A stretch of 64,000 nt of DNA from Edaphochlamys debaryana (Eukaryota; Chlorophyta; Chlorophyceae; Chlamydomonadales), in NCBI GenBank assembly GCA_016858145.1, contig JAEHOE010000017.1, positions 62,001-126,000 on the forward strand, read 5' to 3'. Of this stretch, positions 35,201-46,849 are shown piece by piece (within the stretch, counting starts at the first letter, position 1; each line of letters begins with the position of its first letter). The position numbers were made by a program, and so were the translations under genes. The notes under the pieces are model-generated. The model was not told where the DNA came from and did not search any database. It saw nothing but the letters and a program-made list of their open reading frames with translations.

Positions 35201-38200
35201 GCGAGATCCTGGCCACTCTGCTCGAGAGCCGCGTCAGCGGCCCCGCTCAGCTGGCGCGCATGGCGACGGCGGCGGCGCGGCGCGCGGCGGCGGCGCTCCG
35301 CGGCCGAGTGTTGCGGCCGGAGCCCCTGGCGGCGGAGCTGTGCTCGGGCGTGCTGCGGTGCTCCCGGCCCCGGGTGGGGGTGCTGGGACTGGAGCCGCCG
35401 CTGGAGCTGGGGGGAGGGGTTGCGGCGGCGGCGGGAGGGCCTGGAGCGCAGGCGGGACTGCCGTCGGCAGGGGGACCGGGGGGAGCGGGGGCGGGAGCGG
35501 GGGCGGGGGTGGAAAGGGCGGGGCCGTCGGGGCGCGTGGCGGAGGGAGAGGCGGGGGCAGCGGCGGGGGGAGGCACGGGCAAGGGGCGAAAAGGGGCCGG
35601 CGGCGCGGCGGCCGCCAACCCGTTGCTGCCGCTGCTGCCGTTCCTAGTGCCGGGGCGGGGCCGCGGCGCCGGGTCGGCGGCGGCAGGCGGCGGCGGCGGG
35701 GCTGGCGGCGGCGGTGGCGGCGGCGCGCCCGACGTTGCTGACGGCGTGGCGGCGCTGTGGTGTCGGCCTCACGACCAACAGCGGCAGTTGGTGCGGTGGC
35801 TGGTGCAGGTGAGGCAGGGGCGGGGTGGCAGGGGGCACGTGTCCTGGGGCGTGTAAGCGCTTTGGCGGAGCGGGGCGGAGGGAGGAGGGAAAGGAATGCG
35901 TCTAATGGGGGCGAGCTCCACGGTCGGGGGCGGGGGGGGGGGGGGGGCTGGTAGGGGTGCGTGCTTCCTGGGGCCCGGGGTGGCGTATTGTGGGCGGCGG
36001 CAGGGCGGCGAGGGGCTGAGGAGGAAAGCGAGCACCGCTGATTTTTCCCCTCCCTCCCTCCCGCCGTCCCTCCCCCGACAGTTCGCTCGCGATACGGACC
36101 TGCTTCTGGCCTCGGAGTTAGCGCCGAGCAAGCCGGCGCGCAAGGCCGCGCAAGGGCCCGGCGGCGCGGCCGGGCGCGGCCCTGGCGTCACCGCAGCCCT
36201 GGCGGAGGCGGGTGCTGCCTCCGACTCTGAGGGGGAGCCGGAGGGCGGTGCAGCGGGCGATGCCGCCGAGGCAGCGGAAGCGGAAGCGCAAGGGCAGGGC
36301 CCAGCCTCCCAGGGTTTGGCCGGCGCTGCTGCGTTGACCGGGCGTGGAGGCGAGGGCGCCGAGGGCCGCGGCGGCGGCGGTGGTAATGGAGCAACGCGAC
36401 TTCTGGGCGGGCTCCTGGCGCGGCAGCTGACGGCGGTGGTGGCGGCCGAACCGTTGGCGGTCTCGACGGCGGCGGCGGGGCAGGTGGCGGCGGCGGGTTG
36501 TGGATTGCCGGAGCGGTGCGCCGCCGCCACTGCGCTCGGCCAGCTGTATCGGCTGTATCGGGACAGAGAGGTAAGGCATCTGCAGATTCAGGGGACGGGG
36601 CTACCCTCAGCAGGAATTTGTTAGCAGTCGCCTATCGTCCACGTCCGTGCTTATGGCTGCATGGTGTCAATACAACCGCTTTGGCTTTGCTTTGCTACAG
36701 CTTTGCAATTGCTCATTGACTCATTGTCGAACACCATCCGTGCTTATGATTCCAGGGGTTCATCGCAACGACCCTGGACCTGGTACACGTTGCCGCGGAG
36801 GCGCGGCGAGTCCGTCTGGAATCGGATCTGGAACCGGACTGGGACAAGGATCCAGACTCGGGTCCGGAACACGCACCGAGAACGGACGCTGGAAGAGGAG
36901 TCGGCGGTCCGAGCGCGACTCCGCCGTGTGGCCCGGACAGCTCGATCGCCCCCCTGGCTTGCCTCCTCGTGGCCTGGCCAACGCCCCTCGCCCAACCCAC
37001 CGCCTTGACTCCAGCAGCAACCTGCGGTGGACCCTCAGCCGCCCTCGGCACCCTTGAACCAGACGCGGCCCCAGGGTTTGCCGGCGGCGCGGCGGCAGAG
37101 GACATGGAGACCCACGGCCTTGACGGCACCGTCGGCCCTGATCTGGGGGGTGCCGACGGCGCCGCAGCACAGGCGGCGGCTGCGGTTGCCGTGTGGGGCG
37201 GCGCTCGGGAGCTGCCGCTGGTGGCGGCGCCGCTGGCGGAGGCCCTGGCGGCGGCGGCGCAGCTGCTGGCGCTGGAGCGCCTGGCGGCGTGCTGCAGCGG
37301 CCTGGCCAGCGGCAGCGGCGGCGGCGGCATGGGTAGCCCAAGCGCCGGCGGCGGGCAGAGTAGCCTGGCGGCGGAGGCCACCGCTGCCGCTGCGCTGCTG
37401 CGGAGCCTGGTCGACGCGCCGTCACCGTCTGCACCGCCGCCGCTAGGGCCGGCCGCCGCTGGGCCGGTGGCGGCGGCGGCAGCGGTGCGGCCGCCGCTGG
37501 TCCTGCCCGGAGTGATGACCGCACTGGAAACGGTGGGCGCCGTCAAGCCCTCCGCCGACGCAGCAGCAGGTCCAGGTCCAGGTCCGGGGCCGGCGGCGGG
37601 CGCTGACGGCGCCGCTGCGCCGACGGCGGTGGCGGAGGCGCTGGCGGAGGCGAGGCTCGCCGCCGGCGCGGCGCTTCCCGAGCTGGCCCGGCGGCTGCTG
37701 GGCCTCCTGCAGGTCACCCTGACCGAGCGTTACGACGTCGAAGGGCGGACGGGTGCTGCCGCACGTGCGAACGGCGGTCACCCGGCGGTCGATGCAGCTG
37801 ACGATGCCGAGCTCGCAGCGGCGGCGGCGGGAGCCCAGGCCCCGGCGGCCGCGACGGCGGCGGCGGCGGCCGATGACTACCTGGTCGGGCTGCGGCAAGC
37901 GCTGCTGCTGACGTGCCATCTGCTGCCGTACAGGTGAGGCCGAGGACACGTGCCGTGGGGTTGCTGATAGGGTGTGGGTGGGCTTTGAAGCGCGAATACA
38001 GGATCCCTGTTTACCTACTGACGCGTTTGCCACTGCTCTTTGTGGTGCAGGGACGTGTACGACATCGTACTGCAGAGCCTGGCGTCCTGGCTGGGCCCGG
38101 CTGGGCCCGGCCTCGACCCTGGGCCTGCCGGCCCTCCGTGCTGCCGCCTCGGAGCCCAGCCGCCGCGCCCCATGCTGCCACTCCCAGCAACACCTCACGC

Positions 38201-39071
38201 CGCCGCAGCCAACGGCGCCCCCGCCGCTCACGCAGACACCGCATCTGCGCCCGCCTCTCCCATGCACTCCCAGCTCGACGGTGGGGGCCCGATCACTGGC
38301 GAACCAGCTCCAGCGCAGGACGCCGGGGCGGCGGCTGTGTTTGTGCTAGGGCTGTTGACGGACGTCGCCTGCCAGGCCCTCTCCAGCGGCGGCACAGAAC
38401 CCGAGCTTGAGTCCGCCGCCGCCACAGCAGCGCCGGCGGTAGCGGGGCAGCGGTCGCCAGGCGCTGCGCGCTTGCGGCAGGCGTGCGAGGGCCTGTGCTT
38501 GGCGCTGGCGGAGCGGCTGCCGCCGCTGCTGGCCGGCCTCGCTTCCGAACGGCCTGCACCAGCGGGCGGCGGTGCGGGTGCAGGGGCGGAGATGGACAGG
38601 CTGCGGGACAGCCCTGGCGCACGCGAGGGCGGGGGCGGCTCGGGGCGGGCCGCCGCGGCGGAGCTGGCTGCGGCGGTGGCGCGCATTGCTGCGGTGTGCC
38701 TTGCAGCCGGCCAACACCCTGGCGCCGGCGTTGACGCGGGCGCCGGACCGGGGCCGCAGCCTCCGGCCTGGGGGGCCCTGCCTCCAGGAGCTGGTGGCGA
38801 TGGGCCAGGTAGCCTGGACGTGGCTGAGTCGACGGCGGCGGCTGTTCGGGTGGACAGCGGTGGAGCGCTCAGAGCCGTGACGCAGCTGCGGAGCTTGTTG
38901 GCGGGGGCGGGGCCGAGGGCGGAGGAAGGAGCCGGAGGGCCAAGCCGGGCGGGGGATGGGTTGGGGTCGGGGAGGGCACGGGAGGTCAGGGAGTCGGTGG
39001 CGCGGAGGCTGCCGGCCGATGTGGTGGAGCTCCTAGGGCTGGAGGCTGCTGTGGGCGGCGGCGGGGTTTGA
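32275..39071 (+). CDS. Large coiled-coil, AT-hook, Ala/Gly-rich protein of unknown function
   Basis: Exons 32275-32400, 32628-33596, 33802-33996, 34258-35808, 36082-36570, 36756-37933, 38051-39071; consistent phases, 1,842 residues. Residues 1-365 are coiled coil with long Glu/Ala/Arg heptad stretches, broken by Gln- and Ala/Gly-rich inserts. Residues 366-500 are a second coiled region. Around residue 733 sits TRGRPRKER, a good AT-hook core (GRP flanked by basic residues), suggesting binding to AT-rich DNA minor groove. Later parts alternate low-complexity Ala/Gly/Pro tracts with helical blocks such as GFIATTLDLVHVAAEARRVRLESDL and DVYDIVLQSLASWLGP, possibly alpha-solenoid repeats. I do not recognise the family. 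A nuclear or chromosomal role is inference from the AT-hook only. Confidence 0.75.
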
Positions 39072-39160
39072 GGGCGTGGCCAAGGGCTTGGGTTGCAGGA
39101 GACTGTGGCATATGCATGGGTATCTACGGTAGTGGGGTGGCGGTTGGTGGTGTGCTTGTG

Positions 39161-39620
39161 TGGGTATGAGCTCGGTACTGTTGGACTCGAAGCCAAACAC
39201 CCTTGCGGGTACGTGCAGGCACGTCTCGCCCATTTCCGTCCAGTTTATGTAGCTTGCAGCGCGGAACGCGAGCGCGGCAATTGCTTTGCCAGAGACAAGA
39301 GCAATGCCTTGGTGCTCGCCGCTGTGGGCTCTGGAGGAGGCGCGGACGGAGTCGGGAAGCAGAATAAGGCGAGGGCGGGGGGCAAGGGCGCGCTTGTCCT
39401 AAGTCGTCGCGATGGGCCCCCCTGGAGCAATCCCGGGCTGTCCAGCCCCGCTGTCCCCTGGCACCGGTGTAAAGGTCGCGTTGGGTACTGCTGGGTGCGC
39501 TCGTGCCTGGTGTGGGCCCTGGTGCTGCTTTGCCCTCCAGGGGCTCCGGCGCTGCTGCGGCCAGCCGCCATGGCCCCCAGCTCCGCCTCTGCCGGGGCTG
39601 GGGCGCGCCGCGCCGCGCTT
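39161..39620. repeat. Dispersed repeat, copy 1 (about 460 bp)
   Basis: Direct repeat of 42271-42731, starting tgggtatgagctcggtactg and ending near ccgcgct. Identity is roughly 97 percent by eye, with a few substitutions and one small indel near gctcgtgc. It has no clear terminal inverted repeats or target-site duplication. It contains TGTAA (39468-39472), which could serve as the polyadenylation signal of the upstream coiled-coil gene. Confidence 0.9.
39468..39472 (+). terminator. Candidate TGTAA polyadenylation motif inside the repeat
   Basis: The motif is about 400 nt past the stop of the coiled-coil gene and lies inside repeat copy 1. The same motif occurs in copy 2. Confidence 0.35.
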
Positions 39621-41542
39621 GTACCTGACGCCGTGACGCGCAACCAGAGCGTGCTGTCCGCAGTGGTAAGATGAGCTGATGGCTGAAGGCGGCCGGCGTG
39701 TGTACGGGGCGCCTCAGCCCTCCTCACCGCGTCCTCAACTGAGACCTCCGGCGTGTCTCTTGCGTTGGGGCCCTTGCCTCAACACTCACACAGCATCCTA
39801 CCCCTCGTGCTCATTGCCAACAAGCGAGTAACCAACCAAGGGGTAAGCCGCATGACACGTCACGCTGGCGGGGGACTGGGAGCAAAGCAAGCGGTGCAGC
39901 ACCTCGGTCGCAGGCACCGCCCTTGCTGGGAGGTCTTCTGGCCCTGGTGGCCTCTGCTTTATTCTTCGAGGCTGGAATCCATCCGTACCCTCGCCGAGCT
40001 GCAAGCAGATTGTGAAGATCGGCACGGGGGGCTGCAGGGGCGGAGGCGGCGAAGACTGAATCCCATGGTTGCTTACACGCATATCCTCTTCCATTTGTTT
40101 GGTGCACTCTTGCTTCCGGCGAGTAGCATGCACAACGTCAAGGGCGGCCATACACACGCAGGGACACAGCCTGCCATCCGCCGCTGCCGCACCGTACAGA
40201 CGCATCCAACTAGAGATGAAGGCCCACGTTCTTGCTTGCACCGATGAAAGGGCAGGAAAGGGCATATTACTGACTAGCCAGATCATAACCCGCTCCCCCG
40301 GATGCCCCCCAAAGTGCCGCCGCAGTGGGGCCAGTGTCCAACCGTCCAGCAGGGGCCGGGCGGAAGGGTCGGTCGATCGGAGACGACAGAGGCCAGCGCT
40401 CTACCTTCAGATGGAACCTACTTACGCGGCACGCATCGCACATCAAAGAGTTCAAGGTGTTTGATATCTACCGCATGCACACAGCGCAGCACAAGGGCAA
40501 AGAGTAGCACGCAAGGCGCAAAGCACGCCGCGGCAGACCCGCACAGCCCCACGTTTGACAAGACGGGGCGCCCCGACAGGGACGGAAAACGAGGGCTGAG
40601 CCCCCCACCCGCCGTTTGAGAATTCTAGAGACGGACAACTAGTCGACGTCTACACGCAGCACAACGAAGCACCTGACGCGCACACGCAATGCACTGACTC
40701 GCCCTTTCGGCGCCTACCCAAGTAAAGCCTCTCTGTCGCTCAACCTCAACCTTCCCGTGCGCCCACAACTAGCAAAGCATCTGCCAAGTCATGAGCCAGC
40801 CCGCTTTCGACGCTACAACGCAGCATCCTGCCTGCTGCAATCCTACAGTACCATGCCCAACTACCCCGCTCCAGCCCACCCAACCCACAACCCGCCCCCG
40901 GGAGAATCATAGGAAAGAAGCTTTGGCATTGATGAGTAAGTCTGCTTGACGGCCCCTCCTAGTGCTAGACTGCGAGTAAGTGCAACAAAACCAGCGAAAC
41001 GGTCAGCAGGCACCGCACTCTCGAGGACCACAAAGGTCGAGGAGCGCCGGCGGCGTGCATTATTGTCATGCAGCCGTACGCCGCGGTACACCCAGGGAAG
41101 GGTGCGTCGCCGCGGCGCCGGTCGTGGACCGCCGGTGGTTTCCCCCCCGACCCTTACCGTCCAGCCGCACACACGCGAGAAGCAGCTCGGGCTTCCCTCG
41201 ACGGCGGTTGGGAGGCAGCACCTTCTCTCTCAAACAACTCTCTCTAAAACTTGGCAGCACGGTGATGCAGCCGGGCGCAAGAGGCAACCCGGTGACACCC
41301 ACGCACCAAAACCACATGCTCTGTACAGACAATGAAGGGCCCGCCCTGGGCAGACCTAAGTTAGCGCCCAGGCGGAATCCAGTACATCCAAATGTCCCGA
41401 ACGGCGCCGCATGGCCCGTCGAAGTCACCGTCACCAAAGCAAATGCACGCCCGCGGGACTGATCAACTGCGCGTCGCTGATGTGCGGGGCCAAGCGGCTC
41501 TCTCGCACGACGCCGCGCAGCACGAATCCCCGGGAACCTCGC

Positions 41543-42178
41543 TCACAGATTTTGCGTGTAGAACCACTACGAAAAGAACTCATTCATCAGTCGCGCGCCC
41601 CATCGCAGGGGAGTATCGCCGTTTAGTAGCCCGCGCGGGCCACGGGCGCCACGTTCGCTTCGGACATTGCGGTCGGCTCGGATGGGTGCGTGCTGGTGTT
41701 GAAGCCGGCCGTCGAAGCCTGCGGTAAAGGATATAACTATGAGAAAATCGCAATGCCGAGCGTTCGATGGGCTCCCGGAGAAGCGCGCGCACCCACCGGG
41801 TTGTGGCGCTCCTGCCGAGCGAAGTACTGGGCGCACTGCCGGCGCATCTCCTCAATCTGGACGGCGTACACCAGGCGCTTGAACGCCTCCTTCTGAGCAC
41901 GCTCGTAGGCCTCCCTGTGGAAAAGGGCGGCAATGGCAGATGGAACGCGGGGCCAGCCGAAGCTACTTCCGTTAGCGCCCTTAGAGCGCCGATACCTAGA
42001 CCGACACCGTCCGAGACCAGACTTACGACTGGCCAGCCGGAATCGGGATGGCGGGGGTACCTCCCTCGGCGGCTGAGCCGAGATCGTCCTCGGTGTTCTC
42101 GTCCCCGTCCTCCTCCTCCTCCTCGCCGCCCTCAGACATCATATCCTCGTCCTCAGACTCGGAATAGGCATCAGACAT
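41543..42178 (-). CDS. Small acidic protein, 97 residues, three exons
   Basis: Exons 42178-42027, 41914-41797 and 41566-41543, phases matched, 294 nt. Residues 1-38 are almost all acidic or serine (MSDAYSESEDEDMM, then Glu/Asp runs). Residues 52-90 form one amphipathic, charged helix (EAYERAQKEAFKRLVYAVQ, then IEEMRRQCAQYFARQERHN). The last exon encodes only WFYTQNL plus stop. The donor GTAAGT of intron 1 is strong. The acidic N-terminus plus a single helix suggests an adaptor subunit of a larger complex, but I do not recognise the family. The repeat copy 2 ends close upstream and may be in its promoter. Confidence 0.7.
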
Positions 42179-44400
42179 ATAGGAAGCCGAGGGCGGAGGG
42201 CAGCCCGAGCCTTTCAGGAGCGCGCTGAGCAGCGATGGCGCGGGAGCCAGCCCGGGGCTATGTTTGCTTGTGGGTATGAGCTCGGTACTGTTGGACTCGA
42301 AGCCAAACACCCTTGCGGGTACGTGCAGGCACGTCTCGCCCATTTCCGTCCAGTTTATGTAGCTTGCAGCGCGGAACGCGAGCGCGGCAATTGCTTTGCC
42401 AGAGACAAGAGCAATGCCTTGGTGCTCGCCGCTGTGGGCTCTGGAGGAGGCGCGGACGGAGTCGAGAAGCAGAATAAGGCGAGCGCGCGGGGCAGGGGCG
42501 CGCTTGTCCTAAGTCGTCGCGATGGGCCCCCCTGGAGCAATCCCGGGCTGTCCAGCCCCGCTGTCCCCTGGCACCGGTGTAAAGGTCGCGTTGGGTACTG
42601 CTGGGCGCGCTCGTGTCGTCTGGTGTGGGCCCTGGCGCTGCTTTGCCCTTCAGGGGCTCCGGCGCTGCTGCGGCCAGCCGCCATGGCCCCCAGCTCCGCC
42701 GCTGCCGGGGCTGGGGCGCGCCACGCCGCGCTCAATTGTCCTAGGCTTGCAGAAACGGAGCCTCTGGGGGCGAGCAGGTGGTTTGAAGTGAGCTCCGGAC
42801 TAGCCGAGGTCGCACATCGGGCTGACCGCGAACGCGAGCGGCCAGTTGGCCGAGGTAGAACCCCGCAAGCCCAAGGCTGTGCGCTTTGGGATGGCGGAAT
42901 GGCGCTTGTGGCTGGGCTCGGGTCGGGTTCGGCCCTTCGGCTGCTTGCCGCCTTTCTCCCCCCGTTGGCGCCCTCGGAGGGTCCGGGGGCGGCCCTTCAG
43001 CTGCGCGGCCCTCCAGCGGCGAGAGCTCTTAGGCAGCTAGGGCTGGGAGGCGCCAGGCCGACACTCGCGGACGCAACTAGCAGCTTTGCCTGTCGCGTGG
43101 GGTCGCGGGGTGAGCGGGAACGTCAGGACAGGTGCACGCAGGGGCCCTGCACAGTCTGCGTAGTCTGCGGAACACGCCCTACGCCACAACCAAGCGCTTC
43201 GCTTCGTTTATGTCTTCTAGCCCTGCACAGCCAGGGCGTGGTGGGGTTCCTCAGCGCCAGGCGGTGTTAGCGCTTGGGATGGGCGCCCGGTTGTCTACGC
43301 CCCTAGCCCTGCTCTGTCTCCTCTTACACTATCAATGGTCTGACTGGTCTCCCCAGCTTCGGACTACGGGCCCTCAAGAGAGGCTCACAGGCCCTCAGCG
43401 ACGGAGCAGATGCGCCGCGGATGAGCTTCAGGTGCCGTCAGGTGCGGAAGAGACCGTCGGTAGCAGGGATACTGCTTTACCGCTGCTCACCGACGTGGAG
43501 GTTCTTGGCAACCAGGGCGACAGTTAGTGTTAACTGCCATCTTGGCTGGCTGTTGCTTTCGACAACACCGCCAGCTCTCAGAACCTTCCCACGAACACTC
43601 CCACAAGTTCTCCCAGCCAGCCCTTAGGTCTTCCGCAGACCTGACCATCGTTATGCCTACCTGGCTATTGCCTCACTGCCAGCAATCCTGCGCTCATGTA
43701 CACCCACCTCCCCCACGCCTGATCTAGGTATCTAGCCTGCGCCACGTGGCACTCGAATGTGCCATGACCGTCTGTCTACCTATACCTGCACTGCCCCTGC
43801 CGCACGCCCCGCCCCTGTGCAGGACTCCTCCACGCCTCCAACGGACACCTGCACCCACAGCCACATGTATCAGCCACATCATGCCGCTGCCCTTGGGTGC
43901 GTGTGTGCGATCCTGGCGACACGCCTTGTCCCGCAGCACCGGACCGGTCCTCCCAACGCAACGGCCCCGTGGCTCCCCGACCCGGGCAGCTGTGCTGCGC
44001 CTGCAGCCTCCATCGCCCAGCGCCGGCCTTGCTTGCTGGCTGCTGCCGACTGCCAGCCCCCAGCATCCAAAACACTCCACGCCTCCGCCGTCGTGTGCTC
44101 AGCCCGCGCCGTCATCGCCTCGGGCCGCTCTGAGGCCCTGTTCAGGAGCCGTGCGCCGAGGGACTGCATCCCGGGCTGCGACGGCCGGCCCCGGCTGGTC
44201 GCCTGCCGCAAGCCGCCGCGAGAGCGCGGCACGGCTGCAGCCCAGCCGGCCCCATTATCTCAGGGGCACGCCTGGCGCCAGCAGTTCAATCGCGTCTCCG
44301 CCACAGGCCCCCTGCAAGCCCCCGCAGCGTCGGCCCTCACACCCTGCCCTCGAGTTCGCCACCCCCCACCCCCCCAGACGCCCGCCCCCACTGATGTAGA
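42179..44400. other. Intergenic region with second copy of the 460-bp repeat
   Basis: Holds the promoter of the small acidic gene, repeat copy 2, and probably the 3' UTR of the calponin-homology gene. Several long frames occur on both strands between 43746 and 44400, but none has splice-compatible continuity or recognisable motifs. Confidence 0.5.
42271..42731. repeat. Dispersed repeat, copy 2 (about 460 bp)
   Basis: Direct copy of 39161-39620, same orientation. It begins 93 bases upstream of the ATG of the small acidic gene. The flanks of the two copies are unrelated apart from a short gcttg before the start. Confidence 0.9.
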
Positions 44401-46849
44401 TCACGTGCTCCCTGCCGCCAGCTTGCGCCGCAGCGCCATGGCGTCCTCCACCACCTGGAGGGGGAGGGGGTGGGGGTTGGAGGGCGGCAAGGAGGGGCGG
44501 AACTTAGCAGGGACTCGAGCAAAGGCCCCTCGCCCCTCCCCTCACTCCAACCCCCTCTCCCTCTGTCCCTCACTACGGTACCTTGGATCCCTGTAAATTC
44601 CCTCGGCGCAAGCCCCACGATGCCACCTCCTGCCTGACCACCGCCCCTCGCCTGCCCCTGCCCCTCCCCTCCCCTCGCCTGCCCCTGCCCCGTCCTGCCT
44701 CCTCCAGCCTCACCTGCGACGTCTTGACCTGCCCGAACTCCAGATTGGTCGAGGTCTTGGCGGTGGAGGAGATGAGCCGAGCGCCCTCCTGCGCGCCCGA
44801 GCCGCCGGGGCCCACGCCCCGCGCCGCCGCCGCCGCCTGCGCCGCTGCCTGTGCGTCCGGCACCTTGAGGCGGGGCACCCTGGGGGGAGGGGAGGGGAGG
44901 GCAGGGGAAGGAGGAGGGCCAGGGTTGGCATACGGACGACTGCACCCCTTTGAACGCGCCTTGCACGCTATGGATGGCCGCCTCCGATCCCTGCCCAAGC
45001 CCGGCGCACGCACACCGCCCACCCGCCGCCCCGTCGACACCTTCTGCCGCCGCCGCCCCGGCCCTGCTCCACGTCAACCTCAACCGACACAATCCCCCCC
45101 AAGGCCCCCCCCCGCTCCGCTCACTTCTTGCCCGTGAAGCTCTCGTACAGGTGCTCCAGCATGGCCACCGCCGCCCCGTACACCCCCTCCTGGGTGCCCG
45201 CCACCAGGTCGGAGGGCAGGTTGATGCCCTGGTCGGGGTTGGGGCGTGAGGGGATGAGGGGATGAGCGCGGAGGAGAAAGGGCGTCGGAGCGGGTGTGGG
45301 TGAAGAAGAGGGGCCTGCGGTTGCTGCGTGCTGTGCATGGTGGTCGAACGCTGAGCCCGCGGGCTGCCTGCCTGCCAGACGGCTTCAACCCCCGCAGGCC
45401 CACCTGCTTGGCGCAGAATATTTGCAGCTGCTCCCAGTTGTCCTTTTTGAAGTGGGACGAGGTGGCGTTGGCGAACGAGTGCATCTGGATGTCGGCCTGG
45501 AGAAGGGTGGGGGAGGGAAGGGGACAGTAGGAGGTGCAAGGTAAGGCGGAGTGGCACAGAGAAGGGCCGAGCGAGGGAGAGGCGGCGAGAGAGATGGGTT
45601 GGGTGTGCAAGATCAGCGTCAGGGAGGCAGGCGCCTGGTCCGTGATGTTTGCCGCAACCTGCCCCAGCACTTGCAGCACGGTACTCGTGCGGCAACGCCT
45701 ACAGCTTGTGCGCAGCGTGTGCGGGGCGGGTCAGCCAAGCTCCCTGGCCCCAGACGCCCACGGGCACCAGTACGGACGCTGCGGGCAAGGGGCCTTCTCC
45801 AAGCTCGGCACCTCAAGTGGCGTCGCTTAGCACACGGCCAGTACGGCTAGCGCCCCAGCCCCACGCCGCCCACGAGTGCACACAGCGTGGGCGCACCACA
45901 GTGGAAGCGCGGGGGCCACTCGGCCGTCAGCCTGTGCTCTTGTGCTGCCCCCCGGCAACACGCCCGCCTCTGGCCCCCCCAGGGAAGCGTGCTCAGGCAA
46001 GAGGAAAGGACGGGGCTGCAAGTGCCACCATTGAGCTGCCACCGTCAGCTCCGTAAGGACTGCACGTGGATTCGCCGAGCTGTGGTGCGCATCGCCGGGA
46101 ATGGCGCAGCGCCGACCCGTGTGGATTATGCGTCTCACGCAGCGGCCCTAGCAGGCAGCTGACGGATGACAGGCAGGGCCCCGGATCAAAAGCTTCCGCG
46201 ATTCCAAGGGACAGTTGATGGGGTGCCGCCGCGAAGGAAGCCGGGGTGGAGCCCAGGCCCGTATGACGTCTCAAGCCTCTCGTGTGCTACAGGGCCGCTT
46301 GCGAGCTTGCTAGGCCGCATGCATGTAAGAGGACAACCGCGGTTGCTTGAAGCCGTTGCGTTATTGGCGGTGGAGAGCGCCGACTAGAAAGCGCCTTGGC
46401 ACTTCCCTCCCTCTCCCTCCTTCCCCGAGCTCGTGCCCCCCGGAAGGGGTTGCCCCCTTCCCCAAACCTGCGCGGGTGCCTTACCGGGAAGTATCGACTG
46501 AAGATTTCAGCCACGATGAAGCCATTGGCCACGTCTCTGCGAAGGCAGGAGGGACCGTGTAGGCTTCCGCTCATCGGCAGGCCTCATCCCCATCGCAGGA
46601 ACTTGCTACCGCGCTTGCAGGACGCTACTCCAGTGGCCCAAGAGCTGCCCGAATTGCTCACCTTCGGCAGTTCTTCAGGCTCTGTGAAAGGTCTAGGCTC
46701 TGAACCCACTTGAAGACGTCCCTATGCAGCGCCGGCGTGTCTGGTGGTGATTCATAGCCAAACAGCGTATTGTCTTCTTCCCGGCGCCTTCGCCCGGTGC
46801 TGGTTAGTGTTGTGCTCGCGGTCTGGTTCGTGAGCGTCCGGTTCGTCAT
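44401..46849 (-). CDS. SPATA4/SPEF1-like calponin-homology (CLAMP-type) protein
   Basis: Exons 46849-46662, 46536-46485, 45496-45404, 45228-45125, 44876-44714, 44454-44401 total 654 nt, 217 residues. The CH domain occupies about residues 44-150: DVFKWVQSLDLSQSLKNCRRD, FIVAEIFSRYFP, IQMHSFANATSSHFKKDNW, then LPSDLVAGTQEGVYGAAVAMLEHLY. The W-VQSLDLS start, NxxRD-like turn, FP-x-IxMHSF and FKKDNW blocks match the CH-like domain of SPATA4 and SPEF1/CLAMP proteins, which bind microtubules in cilia and flagella (family knowledge). The tail carries an Ala/Gly linker and NLEFGQVKTSQVVED. A flagellar role is inference. The ATG at 46849 is genuine. It is head-to-head with the proteasome alpha-4 gene. 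Confidence 0.85.

Larger units (their letters stand above)
39072..41542. other. Intergenic region with first copy of a 460-bp repeat
   Basis: Contains the 3' UTR of the coiled-coil gene, repeat copy 1 (39161-39620), and about 1.9 kb before the stop of the small acidic protein gene. Long frames here are chance openings in GC-rich DNA. No transposase or reverse transcriptase is seen. Confidence 0.5.

Noticed and set aside
34206..35216. Long minus-strand frame opposite the coiled-coil gene
   Set aside because: Antisense shadow of a G/C-third-position coding exon. Stops are rare on the opposite strand at this composition; no motifs and no splice partners.
43746..44400. Frames on both strands downstream of the CH-domain gene
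   Set aside because: Neither has motif support. The position fits the 3' UTR of the CH gene.
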